Positions 17,247 through 25,121 of a stretch of 34,286 nt of DNA are shown piece by piece. Source of the DNA: a virus. Below the pieces are notes generated by a model. It was not told the DNA's origin and made no database searches. It saw only the letters and a program-made list of their open reading frames with translations. Position 1 is the stretch's first letter. The number at the start of each line of letters is the position of its first letter. The translations under genes and the position numbers were made by a program. Location: the IMG/VR virus record IMGVR_UViG_3300009285_004569, positions 1 through 34,286 of that record. One strand, written 5' to 3'.

Positions 17247-18493
17247 GGCTGCGTCTCCCACGAAACGTAATTCCAGAGAATAGCGCCGGTTGCATCAGGT
17301 ACCCACGTTAAAGCTACAGCATCATTCCCTTTAATGGTCATTACCAGCCAACCAAGAGACTGTTTCGATACCCAAACTCTAACCGGCGCAGTTGTACCGC
17401 TTTCACAGGCTGTGCTTATAACTTCGCACCAGTGAACGGCATCGGGAGTCGGCGTGCTGGTAGGCGTATTAGTCGGAGTGCTGGTAGGCGTATTAGTCGG
17501 AGTTTCGGTGGGTGTATCAGTTGGAGTCGGAGTGCTTGAAGGTGTGTCAGTTGGTGTATCGGTAGGTGTATCGGTAGGCGTAGCTGTTGGTGTGCTCGTT
17601 GGCGTATGTGTCGGAGTGTCGGTTAGCGTCGGCGTGTTTGTTGGGGTATCAGTGGGGGTCTCCGTTGGCGTACTAGTCGGTGTTTGAGTAGGGGTCTCTG
17701 TCGGCGTATCGGTTGGAGTTTGAGTTGCTGTATTAGTTGGTGTATCAGTCGGCGTTTGAGTAGCTGTATTTGTTGGCGTATTGGTTGGAGTGCTGGTTGG
17801 GGTGCTCGTACATGTCCCGACGAGGTCTTCGGTTATTTCTATCTCATCAAAATATGCGCTCATGCCAGCACCGTCTTTGGCAGTTGTTATCAACAGGCAA
17901 ACAGTGGAGCTGGTTGGGTTGAAATTGGTCAGCGCTTTTCGTTGCCACGCTAACATTAACGCTGGTTTTATGTCATCACCACCGATAGCTGCCTCGCAGG
18001 CGCACTCGTTGCAGACTCCGTTTTTTAATTCCGCCATGATTACGGTGTCACCTGATATGTCAGTCGCATAAACCCATATAAAAGCCGTGTATGTCGTTCC
18101 AGGGTTTACAGTAAAATATCGCACACTGGAAACCTCATTCCCGCTCGCCGAATTATGACGCAAACTATATGTTCCAGCGTACACTGTACCAGTATTGTAA
18201 CTGGCAGTGCCACCTGTGCCACAATGCGACCATAGCGACTGCGTAGCTAGTTCAAACCCATCAGAGAATGAATCGCACGCCCACGGTGTTGACGTCGCTA
18301 ACGGCGTGCAGGTGGGAGTATTTGTCGGCGTGCTAGTAGGTGTATTGGTAAACGTGCTAGTGGGGGTAAATGTCGGGGTTTCGGTTGGGCTATCTGTTGG
18401 GGTAGGAGTATTCGTTTGCGCGCTAACGCTTCCGGCCGCAAACAATAACAATAAACCAATCAGCGGAATTATAACGTAACTTTTTTGATACAT
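17240..18493 (-). CDS. Secreted Thr-Pro-repeat protein with a beta (carbohydrate-binding-like) domain
   Basis: The product is 417 aa. Residues 1-25 form a clear Sec signal peptide ([19 protein letters not shown]). A Thr-Pro linker (27-70) leads to a domain at about 72-225 with five or more Cys and an [13 protein letters not shown]...[13 protein letters not shown]...YFDEIEI layout. This layout is common in jelly-roll, carbohydrate-binding-like modules. A long Thr-Pro linker (228-351) and a C-terminal domain (~352-417) with one Cys pair follow. It is the first gene after a strong promoter, and its stop overlaps the next gene by 7 bases. The two genes share the signal peptide plus Thr-Pro plan. 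A surface or host-interaction role is inferred. Confidence 0.6.
   Translation of the reverse strand: MYQKSYVIIPLIGLLLLFAAGSVSAQTNTPTPTDSPTETPTFTPTSTFTNTPTSTPTNTPTCTPLATSTPWACDSFSDGFELATQSLWSHCGTGGTASYNTGTVYAGTYSLRHNSASGNEVSSVRYFTVNPGTTYTAFIWVYATDISGDTVIMAELKNGVCNECACEAAIGGDDIKPALMLAWQRKALTNFNPTSSTVCLLITTAKDGAGMSAYFDEIEITEDLVGTCTSTPTSTPTNTPTNTATQTPTDTPTNTATQTPTDTPTETPTQTPTSTPTETPTDTPTNTPTLTDTPTHTPTSTPTATPTDTPTDTPTDTPSSTPTPTDTPTETPTNTPTSTPTNTPTSTPTPDAVHWCEVISTACESGTTAPVRVWVSKQSLGWLVMTIKGNDAVALTWVPDATGAILWNYVSWETQPW
17441..17812 (-). repeat. Long Thr-Pro coding repeat block
   Basis: About 124 residues of Thr-Pro-Thr-x units (x = Asp, Asn, Glu, Ser, Gln, Ala) are encoded by degenerate 12-bp-based repeats. 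It is the longest of the four Thr-Pro blocks. A shorter one lies at 18284-18415 in the same gene. The repeats also create long open plus-strand frames of Val-Gly, which are shadows. Confidence 0.85.
18284..18415 (-). repeat. N-terminal Thr-Pro coding repeat block of the 417-aa protein
   Basis: About 44 residues of Thr-Pro-Thr-x units directly follow the signal peptide of the 417-aa protein. Confidence 0.8.
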
Positions 18494-18523
18494 TGCAATG
18501 TGTCCTTGTTACATATTTCTTAT

Positions 18524-18552
18524 ATTGTAAGATTTGCGTAACAACATGTCAA
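18524..18552 (-). promoter_or_regulatory. Sigma-70-type promoter for the secreted-protein/head-tail operon
   Basis: On the minus strand TTGACA (18552-18547) is separated by 17 bases from TACAAT (18529-18524), so transcription should start near 18517. The first gene starts at 18493 with AAGGA as ribosome-binding site. No strong terminator is seen between here and the tail genes, so it may drive the head and tail genes too. Confidence 0.8.
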
Positions 18553-18606
18553 TAGCAAATAATCAGTTTTTTTCATAATCTTTTAATAAAAATTTCTAAA
18601 AAAATA

Positions 18607-18633
18607 AAGGGCACGAATATTGATCGTGCCCTT
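18607..18633 (-). terminator. Rho-independent terminator after the MuF/immunity pair
   Basis: A perfect 10-bp inverted repeat (AAGGGCACGA/TCGTGCCCTT) with a 7-base loop is followed on the minus strand by TTTATTTTTTT. It ends the transcript from the portal/MuF region and lies 55 bases upstream of a new promoter. Confidence 0.85.
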
Positions 18634-18642
18634 GTCCTCTGG

Positions 18643-18710
18643 TAGCGAAGCTAAAATTTAGGGCTAGGCTATGTACCCAGCCCAAGGCGCAAAGGAGTTA
18701 GAAAGCGCCT
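18643..18710 (-). other. Structured intergenic segment with three small hairpins
   Basis: Between the 88-aa gene and the terminator there are three inverted repeats: AGGCGC/GCGCCT (18685-18710), GGGCT/AGCCC (18661-18683) and TAGC/GCTA (18643-18653). Together with the terminator they form a structured 3' end of about 110 nt. It may simply protect the message. A small RNA is an alternative. Confidence 0.45.
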
Positions 18711-18714
18711 GCAC

Positions 18715-18981
18715 TCAATAAATTAGCGATTTATCATATTCGGCCTTTGGGTATTCAATCAACTCTCCATTATGCTCATGGATTATGTCCATCAATACAT
18801 TATAAAATAAATCAGGATAGTACTGCAATTCCGGTTTGAGCAACATTTTCGTATTTGCAATTGCCTGATAAAGGCTCGCCAGTTCAGGCATGTCGTTGCA
18901 TTGCCAAATATAACCATCGTCAGTTGGTTCTATTGTAAATTCATATTCAGATGAGCCTATCCTTAATCGAAGTTTTATCAT
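18715..18981 (-). CDS. Small acidic protein, candidate immunity protein for the MuF metallopeptidase
   Basis: The product is 88 aa with no recognised family. It begins with a beta-like stretch (IKLRLRIGSSEYEFTIEPTD). It then has a hydrophobic helix (LASLYQAIANTKMLL) and ends with an acidic and aromatic tail. It has many Asp/Glu, few positive residues and one Cys. Its ATG overlaps the stop of the MuF gene as ATGA, it is AT-rich like the C-terminal part of that gene, and it is followed by a terminator. A small, overlapping gene after a toxin-like domain is the usual placement of a cognate immunity protein. This role is inferred only from place. An unrelated accessory protein is the alternative. 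Confidence 0.55.
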   Translation of the reverse strand: MIKLRLRIGSSEYEFTIEPTDDGYIWQCNDMPELASLYQAIANTKMLLKPELQYYPDLFYNVLMDIIHEHNGELIEYPKAEYDKSLIY

Positions 18982-21140
18982 TCCCAGACTCCGTGTAAAA
19001 TGTCAATCATTAGATCGAAGTATTCAGGGTCTTCATCTGCAAATTTGCCAGGATTTTCCGTCAAATATTGCAATCCCATTGACACTATTTCAGTCGAATT
19101 GTCACTATATATTTTTCCGCAGTACGGATCAAGGAATTTATCCTTAAAGACCTTTTCTGTTTTGTCATATTTTCTATCAGGTTGCAGGTCATTTAAAAAC
19201 GTTGGAGTTTCACCGGCTCCACGTTTGTCAAGAAATTCCTTCGCCATTTTATAAATCTCAGGATTATTATGCTCTAAATGATGGCCAAATTCATGCGCAA
19301 TCGAGATTCGTTGACGTTCATGTAGTTTAAAATATGATGTCGAAAGGTTTATTGTTTTTGTGCTGGTATTGTAAGATGCCCGTTTGCTCTCGGTCGATTT
19401 TAATACGTAAATATTTATTTTTGTTGTATCAGGATTTTTATCCGCAATCCCCTTTATCAATTTCCCTATATCCTGCATGGTTTCTCCAATAAAATCCTTA
19501 CGAGTCTTCCCGATGTTACCGCCCTTTACGTGGTTTATGCTCCACTTAGGAAGCTCTCCTTTTTTAATCGCAAGTAAATCAAAAGTCTCTTTTGTAATTT
19601 TTTCTTGTTGTTTGTATAACTCTGATAATTCATGTCCATATTGCTCAAACTCCTTGGTAAATTTTCTCCCGATAATACGCAATTCTGTTTTTCTTGTGAT
19701 TTCATCTGTGTATTTCGCCTCAATCTCCTTAATCTCTTTATTATATTGTTCAAATGATTTATCTAGTGTGCTTTTAGTTGTTTCGATTGCGCTTTTTATT
19801 TTTGTTTTTGCTTGTAATATTTCGGTTCGTATATTTTTCCCAGCCACTCCACGCATTGATACAGGCGCTGGCGGTACAACTAAAGCCTTGCTTCTCTCAG
19901 TGACCATCCCTTTTAAATCGCTTATTCTCCAAAAATGCCCCCGCTTATCAAGGCTCTGCTTAAATGTAAAATCCTTCCCAAAAACCTGCTCCACCAGCTC
20001 GAGTCGTTTCGGCGATTGCAAAATACTTTGCTTCGACTCCCGGCCGAGCTTGTCAAACCAGGTCGCAAAATCGGTTTTTCCAGGCTGAACTTTTGCCAGC
20101 CAGGGTTTATGCAACATTCCATGTTCGCCCATCGGATCGTATTCCCAGCGCTCATCACGTGAACGGCCAGCGGGCGTTATTGATGGCCGTTGGCCAATCC
20201 CACGGAGCGCCTCCATACCAATCACAACAGGCACCCAGGTACAGCGACAATTGTATTCCCACGGCGGGTTTGGCAGGTCAGAGAGCGGTCGCTGGCCTGG
20301 TTGTGGATTGTAATATCCAATTTCTTTATCCCATTTAGCGTGCCAGGGCCGCGTTCGTTTATCGAGCGTTGCCAGATATTGTTGTCCTTCGAGAACATCT
20401 TTGAAATCCTCGCAACTCTCCAAATATGCGAGCTGATGATATGAGAGCATCTCGCTCCGCGCAACAGTCATCGCCCACGAGCGGTATTTATTAAATGCCA
20501 AACGAATGCCTGCGCCCGTCGGATCCTCTACTATCAGCGGGTTGTCCAGGTCATGCGCCAGCATATTACGCAATGTTTCAGCGGCCTCCCTCGGATTGTC
20601 ACCCTGTTGGATATGATAGCTCACTACATCGCTGATGGCGCCATCAGCAAATCCCCATTTGTGTTCCACCTGCGACATTCGCTCACCCCAGCTAACGCCA
20701 GTCCTCCAGAGCGGCTTTAGCATCATTGCCTCAACGGCTTCGGCTGATGGTGGCCTAAACAATTCATCTCTAATCGCTTTTTCCAGCGTTTCGCTGGACA
20801 CGATTTCGGGATTCACTCGGAGAATAGCGGCTCTATACGGCCTCGTGAGGGTTTTCTGATAGATATTGAAGCTTGTTTCGTAGCTTTTATTGTATGCGCT
20901 GGAAAATGCTTTTTTAAAATCAGCGCGCATGTCATTTATCATGCGGCTGATGATTTTCTTTGTTTTGTCTCGGTCGCCCAAGTGCTCAGTAAAATCCAGA
21001 TATGCCCTATTAATTATGCTATTCACTCGCTTTGCGGTTATGCCGCCAGCCCGAACCGATTCCGTTTTGGCCTGCTCAAACGCCCGCGCCATGATTTTGT
21101 TTATGAGCTGTTGAGTTGGATCGGTGCGGTATTCAGGCAT
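18978..21140 (-). CDS. MuF/SPP1 gp7-type head morphogenesis protein with C-terminal HExxH metallopeptidase domain
   Basis: The product is 720 aa. The N-terminal ~215 residues are helical. Residues about 225-305 match the MuF/SPP1 gp7 minor head protein domain: ARSEMLSYHQLAYLE, LDKRTRPWHAKWDKE, then PPWEYNCRCTWVPVV, whose CRC ending is diagnostic. After a linker, residues ~440-530 are a charged helical region. The last ~180 residues hold ISIAHEFGHHLEH, with a zincin HExxH at 616-620, plus a possible third ligand Glu684 in NSTEIVSMG and a DPEYFDLMIDILHG ending. MuF proteins with C-terminal toxin domains are a known polymorphic-toxin class. The C-terminal part is AT-richer than the head-domain part, suggesting domain exchange. 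The peptidase target is unknown. Confidence 0.85.
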   Translation of the reverse strand: MPEYRTDPTQQLINKIMARAFEQAKTESVRAGGITAKRVNSIINRAYLDFTEHLGDRDKTKKIISRMINDMRADFKKAFSSAYNKSYETSFNIYQKTLTRPYRAAILRVNPEIVSSETLEKAIRDELFRPPSAEAVEAMMLKPLWRTGVSWGERMSQVEHKWGFADGAISDVVSYHIQQGDNPREAAETLRNMLAHDLDNPLIVEDPTGAGIRLAFNKYRSWAMTVARSEMLSYHQLAYLESCEDFKDVLEGQQYLATLDKRTRPWHAKWDKEIGYYNPQPGQRPLSDLPNPPWEYNCRCTWVPVVIGMEALRGIGQRPSITPAGRSRDERWEYDPMGEHGMLHKPWLAKVQPGKTDFATWFDKLGRESKQSILQSPKRLELVEQVFGKDFTFKQSLDKRGHFWRISDLKGMVTERSKALVVPPAPVSMRGVAGKNIRTEILQAKTKIKSAIETTKSTLDKSFEQYNKEIKEIEAKYTDEITRKTELRIIGRKFTKEFEQYGHELSELYKQQEKITKETFDLLAIKKGELPKWSINHVKGGNIGKTRKDFIGETMQDIGKLIKGIADKNPDTTKINIYVLKSTESKRASYNTSTKTINLSTSYFKLHERQRISIAHEFGHHLEHNNPEIYKMAKEFLDKRGAGETPTFLNDLQPDRKYDKTEKVFKDKFLDPYCGKIYSDNSTEIVSMGLQYLTENPGKFADEDPEYFDLMIDILHGVWE

Positions 21141-22885
21141 TATTCAGCGAAAGGATTGGTTATGGTAAACGTTGCGTCTATTGGTGGCCCGAGCCACCTA
21201 ATTGCTGCTTTCAAAAAATCGCCTTTATTAGCTGGTGGAATATTATGCTTGATAAACAATTCAGTTGCCCATTGGTTAAAAGCAGCATGAATTGTTGAGA
21301 TAGGCATCGTTCGCTGTTCACCTGCCTCGCAACAAGCTTTCAGGTAGTTCCCAAATAAACCCGCATAAAATTGAGGAAGCATTCTGTCATCAGCATTAGT
21401 AATAGATGCCAAGCTATCCTCCGGCGGCTCCAGCCCTTCGATCTCTTTTTTCATCTCATTCTCTATTTGCGCTTCCTCTTGGTTGTTATCAAATCCCAGA
21501 TCACGGCGGAGGGTCTGGTCGCTGATTTTATTGGCAACGGCCAGCTTTATGTACGAGTCGACTTTTTTATCCCAATCCTTATATTCATTATCGGGCAGGA
21601 TGTAACTCAAATCCATTTGAGCAGCTTCTTTTGGCAATTTGCCTTTGGCAATCCCAAATTCAATTGCTTTACGGTGAATCGCAACTGCCAGCCGCCCGTA
21701 TTTTGAGCCGATTTGAGCAAACCGTATCAATCCGATACGCTCGCTCATTTCGCCCATTGATTTGTAATCGGTGCCAGGATTGACACTAGAGTTGGGCACG
21801 CCTGATCCAGCGCCTGCGGCCATGAGCATTCGAGCGATTATGCGCTCCATTGGCTCTGTCGAGACGACGTTCATATATTTTAGATTCATCCCACTGGCCA
21901 TGTCAATAACAATGCTGGAGTTATCAAGGAATTGCACATTGTCATAGGCTTGGCGGTCGGCGTCCTGTACACTGGCATCCCGCTCAGCATCAGCACTAGT
22001 CTGCGCCTGCGATAGGTCATAGCCCGGTGGCAGCTCACGGAGCATAAGAATCCGCGCCTGGTATTCGACCATTGTCTGTGCTTTTCGCGTCACAGAGTCG
22101 GCACCGGCCAAATCATTCATCACGGGAGCCATGCCAGGATAACCACGAGGGCTCCCAGGTAGATCGAGTAATTTTAGCGACTCGTATTGTGAGCGCTCAT
22201 AAACGTTTTTCTGCGTGCCCCGGATATAATGGAGTCGGGCTTCGATTCCATTCTCATACTCAACTCCATCTATTATATATCGGCTAGAGCTGATGGTTTT
22301 AAGCTGAGCCTGTTCACCCTGATCTGTACAACTCGGCGCCTGGTTGAGTGTTTGAATATATTCGGGCTCCAAAAATCGCAAAAACAAATCACTGCCCTCA
22401 ATAAACGTCAAATAAACATCAGAGTCCGTCAGGCTCCGAGTAATGACACTCTCCATAATACCTGCGTAATCAACGGTTTTCCGCCAGGCTATTAAATAAT
22501 CCTGAATTTTCTGTTTTAGTACGTTGTCGTTGCCTTCTACCTGCACGCCTATCCCGTCAATGCCCAGGATCATTGCTCGCCAATAGGCGATAACCAGTTG
22601 CGCATATGGGTTTGTCAGTACCAATTTTCGGCAGTTTCGCATAACGACATTTCGCGGGAGCAGCCAGGGCAATGACTGCGTGTCATCAAAAGTTGCTTTT
22701 TCTCCCGCCTTTCGCCAACCCGCTGAATAGCCATAGGCGGGTCGCCGGAACCGCTGACCGTCGGGCGTTATCGCATAGTTCATGGCGTTGGCGTGCACTT
22801 GCTTAGCGATCAACTCGGCTCGGTCGGCGGCAGTGGAGATTTTGGCTTTTAGTAGACGATACGTATTTGTGAGGATTTCGTGCAT
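21140..22885 (-). CDS. Portal protein (lambda-family-like)
   Basis: The product is 581 aa from ATG at 22885. A TTG at 22903 would add six residues but has no better ribosome-binding site. The N-terminal third has YGYSAGWRKAG, then WLLPRNVVMRNCRKLVLTNPYAQLVIAYW (written as one helix here), the layout of lambda-family portals, in which a basic-helix block precedes a long membrane-distal region. Later parts include GYPGMAPVMNDLAGADSVTR, MVEYQARILMLRELPPGYDL and a Gly-rich AAGAGSGVPNSSVNPGTDYK stretch. It comes after the large terminase and before MuF, the canonical order. It forms the dodecameric DNA entry channel. Confidence 0.88.
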   Translation of the reverse strand: MHEILTNTYRLLKAKISTAADRAELIAKQVHANAMNYAITPDGQRFRRPAYGYSAGWRKAGEKATFDDTQSLPWLLPRNVVMRNCRKLVLTNPYAQLVIAYWRAMILGIDGIGVQVEGNDNVLKQKIQDYLIAWRKTVDYAGIMESVITRSLTDSDVYLTFIEGSDLFLRFLEPEYIQTLNQAPSCTDQGEQAQLKTISSSRYIIDGVEYENGIEARLHYIRGTQKNVYERSQYESLKLLDLPGSPRGYPGMAPVMNDLAGADSVTRKAQTMVEYQARILMLRELPPGYDLSQAQTSADAERDASVQDADRQAYDNVQFLDNSSIVIDMASGMNLKYMNVVSTEPMERIIARMLMAAGAGSGVPNSSVNPGTDYKSMGEMSERIGLIRFAQIGSKYGRLAVAIHRKAIEFGIAKGKLPKEAAQMDLSYILPDNEYKDWDKKVDSYIKLAVANKISDQTLRRDLGFDNNQEEAQIENEMKKEIEGLEPPEDSLASITNADDRMLPQFYAGLFGNYLKACCEAGEQRTMPISTIHAAFNQWATELFIKHNIPPANKGDFLKAAIRWLGPPIDATFTITNPFAE

Positions 22886-22967
22886 TATTTTTCTTTTACC
22901 CAATCGAGCGGTTTTGGAATGAGTATCTTCATCGGCGTTTTCAACGGAAATAATTCGTGTTTCATGT

Positions 22968-23207
22968 TTATCTCTGGCAATTGGATGTTAATTTGATTTT
23001 TTGGGCGGGTTTTGGATTGAAAATCACGTTAAAATCTACCTGAATATACAGAGTATTTCCATCGGCAGTTTGAAGCCCCACACACTGATTTTCTTTGCGG
23101 TGAGGGATCGGTTTGAGCAATCGAACGGTAGTTTTTCGCTCCTCACAAGCGCTGAAGGCGCTTAAAAAAAAGAAAAAAAGGCAAATCACCGCAAGTTTTA
23201 GCTTCAT
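22968..23207 (-). CDS. Small secreted protein, candidate lipoprotein
   Basis: The product is 79 aa. It starts MKLKLAVICLFFFFLSAFSAC, a short basic N-terminus, a hydrophobic core and a Cys at residue 20 or 21 in a lipobox-like context (FSAC). The mature part is small, basic and has one further Cys pair. It overlaps the upstream gene by four bases (ATGA). Phage lipoproteins between packaging genes are often superinfection-exclusion or spanin-like factors, but neither family is recognised. Confidence 0.5.
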   Translation of the reverse strand: MKLKLAVICLFFFFLSAFSACEERKTTVRLLKPIPHRKENQCVGLQTADGNTLYIQVDFNVIFNPKPAQKIKLTSNCQR

Positions 23208-23392
23208 TTTTGACCATGTTTTCTAATGAATTTGAAATATTCAATTTGCGCCAGCCGCGCCTGAGCAAGATTCTCGCTGCGGTATGGGCCACTAAGATGT
23301 TTTCCGCTTTTGCTGTAGATATACCAATTGCCGCCCTCTTTGCGGATTTCATTGGCCTCCAGTTCCGGTGCCGTTTTTGTTTTATTATTCAT
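23204..23392 (-). CDS. Small phage protein with a GPYRS...RLAQIEYFK motif
   Basis: The product is 62 aa from ATG at 23392, which overlaps the previous stop by 8 bases. An upstream extension to 23467 is possible, but it overlaps the preceding gene far more. The core NWYIYSKSGKHLSGPY...ARLAQIEYFKFIRKHG resembles a small family of phage proteins in which a GPY turn and a basic helix ending in IEYFK recur. Function is unknown. DNA or protein binding is only a guess from its basic charge. Confidence 0.5.
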   Translation of the reverse strand: MNNKTKTAPELEANEIRKEGGNWYIYSKSGKHLSGPYRSENLAQARLAQIEYFKFIRKHGQK

Positions 23393-23579
23393 TGGTTTTG
23401 ACTGTCTTTTGATTTTTCGCTGGTCTCCCTGGTTTTGCCTTGCCGTTAGGTACATAAACCAATGCAATTGAATTACTTGCGGTTTTCGCCATCACCAGAC
23501 ACCCATCTCTGTACGGTGCTTCCCAGAATTGGATATTGGCGAACCCATCCTCTATCGGCGTAAATTCAAGTTTTTTCAT
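23385..23579 (-). CDS. Hypothetical protein with a basic Gly-Arg-Pro tail
   Basis: The product is 64 aa, starting 20 bases after the large terminase stop. The first ~45 residues look like one small beta domain (FANIQFWEAPYRDGCLVMAK). The last ~20 residues are basic, with an AT-hook-like KAKPGRPAKN. AT-hook peptides contact the minor groove, but one short match is not enough to claim DNA binding. It overlaps the 62-aa gene by 8 bases. No family recognised. Confidence 0.45.
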   Translation of the reverse strand: MKKLEFTPIEDGFANIQFWEAPYRDGCLVMAKTASNSIALVYVPNGKAKPGRPAKNQKTVKTNE

Positions 23580-23599
23580 ATCTTTTGTCTTTTTTTTCG

Positions 23600-24919
23600 T
23601 TAAAATCTCTCGTTGAAAGCGCTTGCCAGCTGGCTCAATTTCGGCACTGTTTTTATTTTGACATTTAATTCCTGTACCGCCAGCGCCAGCGCCATTACGC
23701 CGTCATCATGGTATCCCTCTGGCGCTGAATAACTGATATGCCCGCTCGGTGATACCTCGTAATCAAATATACTCATTTCATTGTATAGCCATTGTGTCGA
23801 CTCGTCAAGCCGGATTTTCAGCATTTGATTTTCTATTGCGACCTGCAAATCCTGCACAAGCTTTCCCTTCGGGATTTTAAACATATTGCCCTCAATGGAT
23901 TCTTTAGCAGTCGCAATCCCACTTTTCCCACCAGTTGACCAATAGCCTATAATTTTGATTGGCACTTTCGCTTTATCCAGCTCTTGTTTTAGGAGCGGGT
24001 AAAACACACTGCCGTACGTTGTGGCATCGAACGACAGCACTCCAGGATAACGTTTGACATAGCCGGCTATGATTTCAGCCTGTTGGAGCCACTCGTAATG
24101 GCGGAAGCGCCTATGATCTACCATGCAATTCCGGTCGCGGTCGAAGGTCAAGATAGCGGTGTAATCGCGGTCTTTGCCCAAATCCAATCCGTGCACGAAA
24201 CGCTGACTGATTTTCGGTAGCTCAAATACAGGTGAGAATATTTTGTCTAATCCGGCGAACACCGCTCCCGCATTATCTGTAAACTCCGCCAGGTAATGCA
24301 CTCTGAAAACCGCCTCCGGCAGTTGTCGTTTCGCCTCGGCGATTTCAGCGGGATCTATATATGGATTATCGCTGGACTTGGCATGAAAGCTCGCATACTC
24401 GGGATAATCGGGATCGTTGCCTCGCAAAAATTCCTGATAAAACCAGTTCTTGCCACGCGGTCGGCTAATCAGCAGCGCTCGCCCCTTCGTGTCGGATAGA
24501 GCTGGCCGAAGCGCTTCTTGCCATACTCGAAGGCCGTCCTTGAGCAGCGCAGCTTCGTCTATCACCAGAAAGTTAATCCCCTCGCCCTCCAGGTGCTGGG
24601 GGTTGTCAGCGCTTTTGATCCAGATTCGGGAGCCATTAAGTAGCTCCACGTATTTTTCGCTTTTATTCCATGCCTTGATTAGGCACTTCGGTATGTACTG
24701 CTCAAAAAACCTCCACCCCTTCATGGCCTGGGCATATACTGGAGCCACCCACCAGATGACCTGATTAGGCGCTTCGCCTGCTCGGATGGCGGCGTCAACT
24801 CCGAGTAGAGTTTTCCCGAACCGGCGACCGGCTGCCACTATGCGAAACCGGTGCGGGTCATCTATGATCTCCGCCTGGCGCGGGAAGTCTAAGAGTTTGT
24901 AACCGTCAAGTTTAGGCAT
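23600..24919 (-). CDS. Terminase large subunit
   Basis: The product is 439 aa. Residues 31-37 hold the Walker A variant GRRFGKT, and residues 116-122 the Walker B FLVIDEA. A LISRPRGKNWF segment (150-160) follows, at the place of the ATPase coupling motif. The C-terminal RNase H-like nuclease has Asp246 in HGLDLGKDRDYTAI, Asp298 in LSFDATTYGS and Asp405/Asp406 in GYHDDGVMALALA. All these are hallmarks of the family. It translocates DNA into the procapsid through the portal and cuts it. Length is within the normal range. It precedes the portal region by a few small genes. Confidence 0.93.
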   Translation of the reverse strand: MPKLDGYKLLDFPRQAEIIDDPHRFRIVAAGRRFGKTLLGVDAAIRAGEAPNQVIWWVAPVYAQAMKGWRFFEQYIPKCLIKAWNKSEKYVELLNGSRIWIKSADNPQHLEGEGINFLVIDEAALLKDGLRVWQEALRPALSDTKGRALLISRPRGKNWFYQEFLRGNDPDYPEYASFHAKSSDNPYIDPAEIAEAKRQLPEAVFRVHYLAEFTDNAGAVFAGLDKIFSPVFELPKISQRFVHGLDLGKDRDYTAILTFDRDRNCMVDHRRFRHYEWLQQAEIIAGYVKRYPGVLSFDATTYGSVFYPLLKQELDKAKVPIKIIGYWSTGGKSGIATAKESIEGNMFKIPKGKLVQDLQVAIENQMLKIRLDESTQWLYNEMSIFDYEVSPSGHISYSAPEGYHDDGVMALALAVQELNVKIKTVPKLSQLASAFNERF

Positions 24920-25121
24920 TTAACCGTGAAAAACCAATTTGTTTGTCCATTTCGTTGTAATATTCATCATGAATCGAAGCATAGTTAGAATTTTTCGTGA
25001 CCACTATCCGTATGTCATTAAATACAAATTCTACATCTTCATTATTCCTGTTACGCAGGACCAATGCAGCGTAAATAACATTATCTATTCTATCGTGATT
25101 TTTAACTTCTAAATGTATCAA
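24912..25121 (-). CDS. Hypothetical protein (69 aa)
   Basis: This is a small protein with a beta-like start (IHLEVKNHDRIDNVIYAALV), a middle NEDVEFVFNDIRIVV, and an Asn/Tyr-rich end (SNYASIHDEYYNEM). It overlaps the large terminase start by 8 bases and is itself overlapped by the preceding Cys-rich gene by 20 bases. Such small genes just before the large terminase are often unrelated to packaging. Function unknown. Confidence 0.45.
   Translation of the reverse strand: MIHLEVKNHDRIDNVIYAALVLRNRNNEDVEFVFNDIRIVVTKNSNYASIHDEYYNEMDKQIGFSRLNA

Noticed and set aside
17454-17687. Long plus-strand frame of Val-Gly repeats (and similar frames at 16033, 16999 and 18207)
   Set aside because: These are complementary shadows of the Thr-Pro coding repeats. 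They have no ribosome-binding site and lie opposite clear genes.
16002-18415. Short regular repeats that could be read as a CRISPR array
   Set aside because: The units are about 12 bases, degenerate, have no spacers and encode Thr-Pro protein linkers.
22886-22903. TTG start six codons upstream of the portal ATG
   Set aside because: No better ribosome-binding site, and ATG is the simpler choice. It cannot be excluded.
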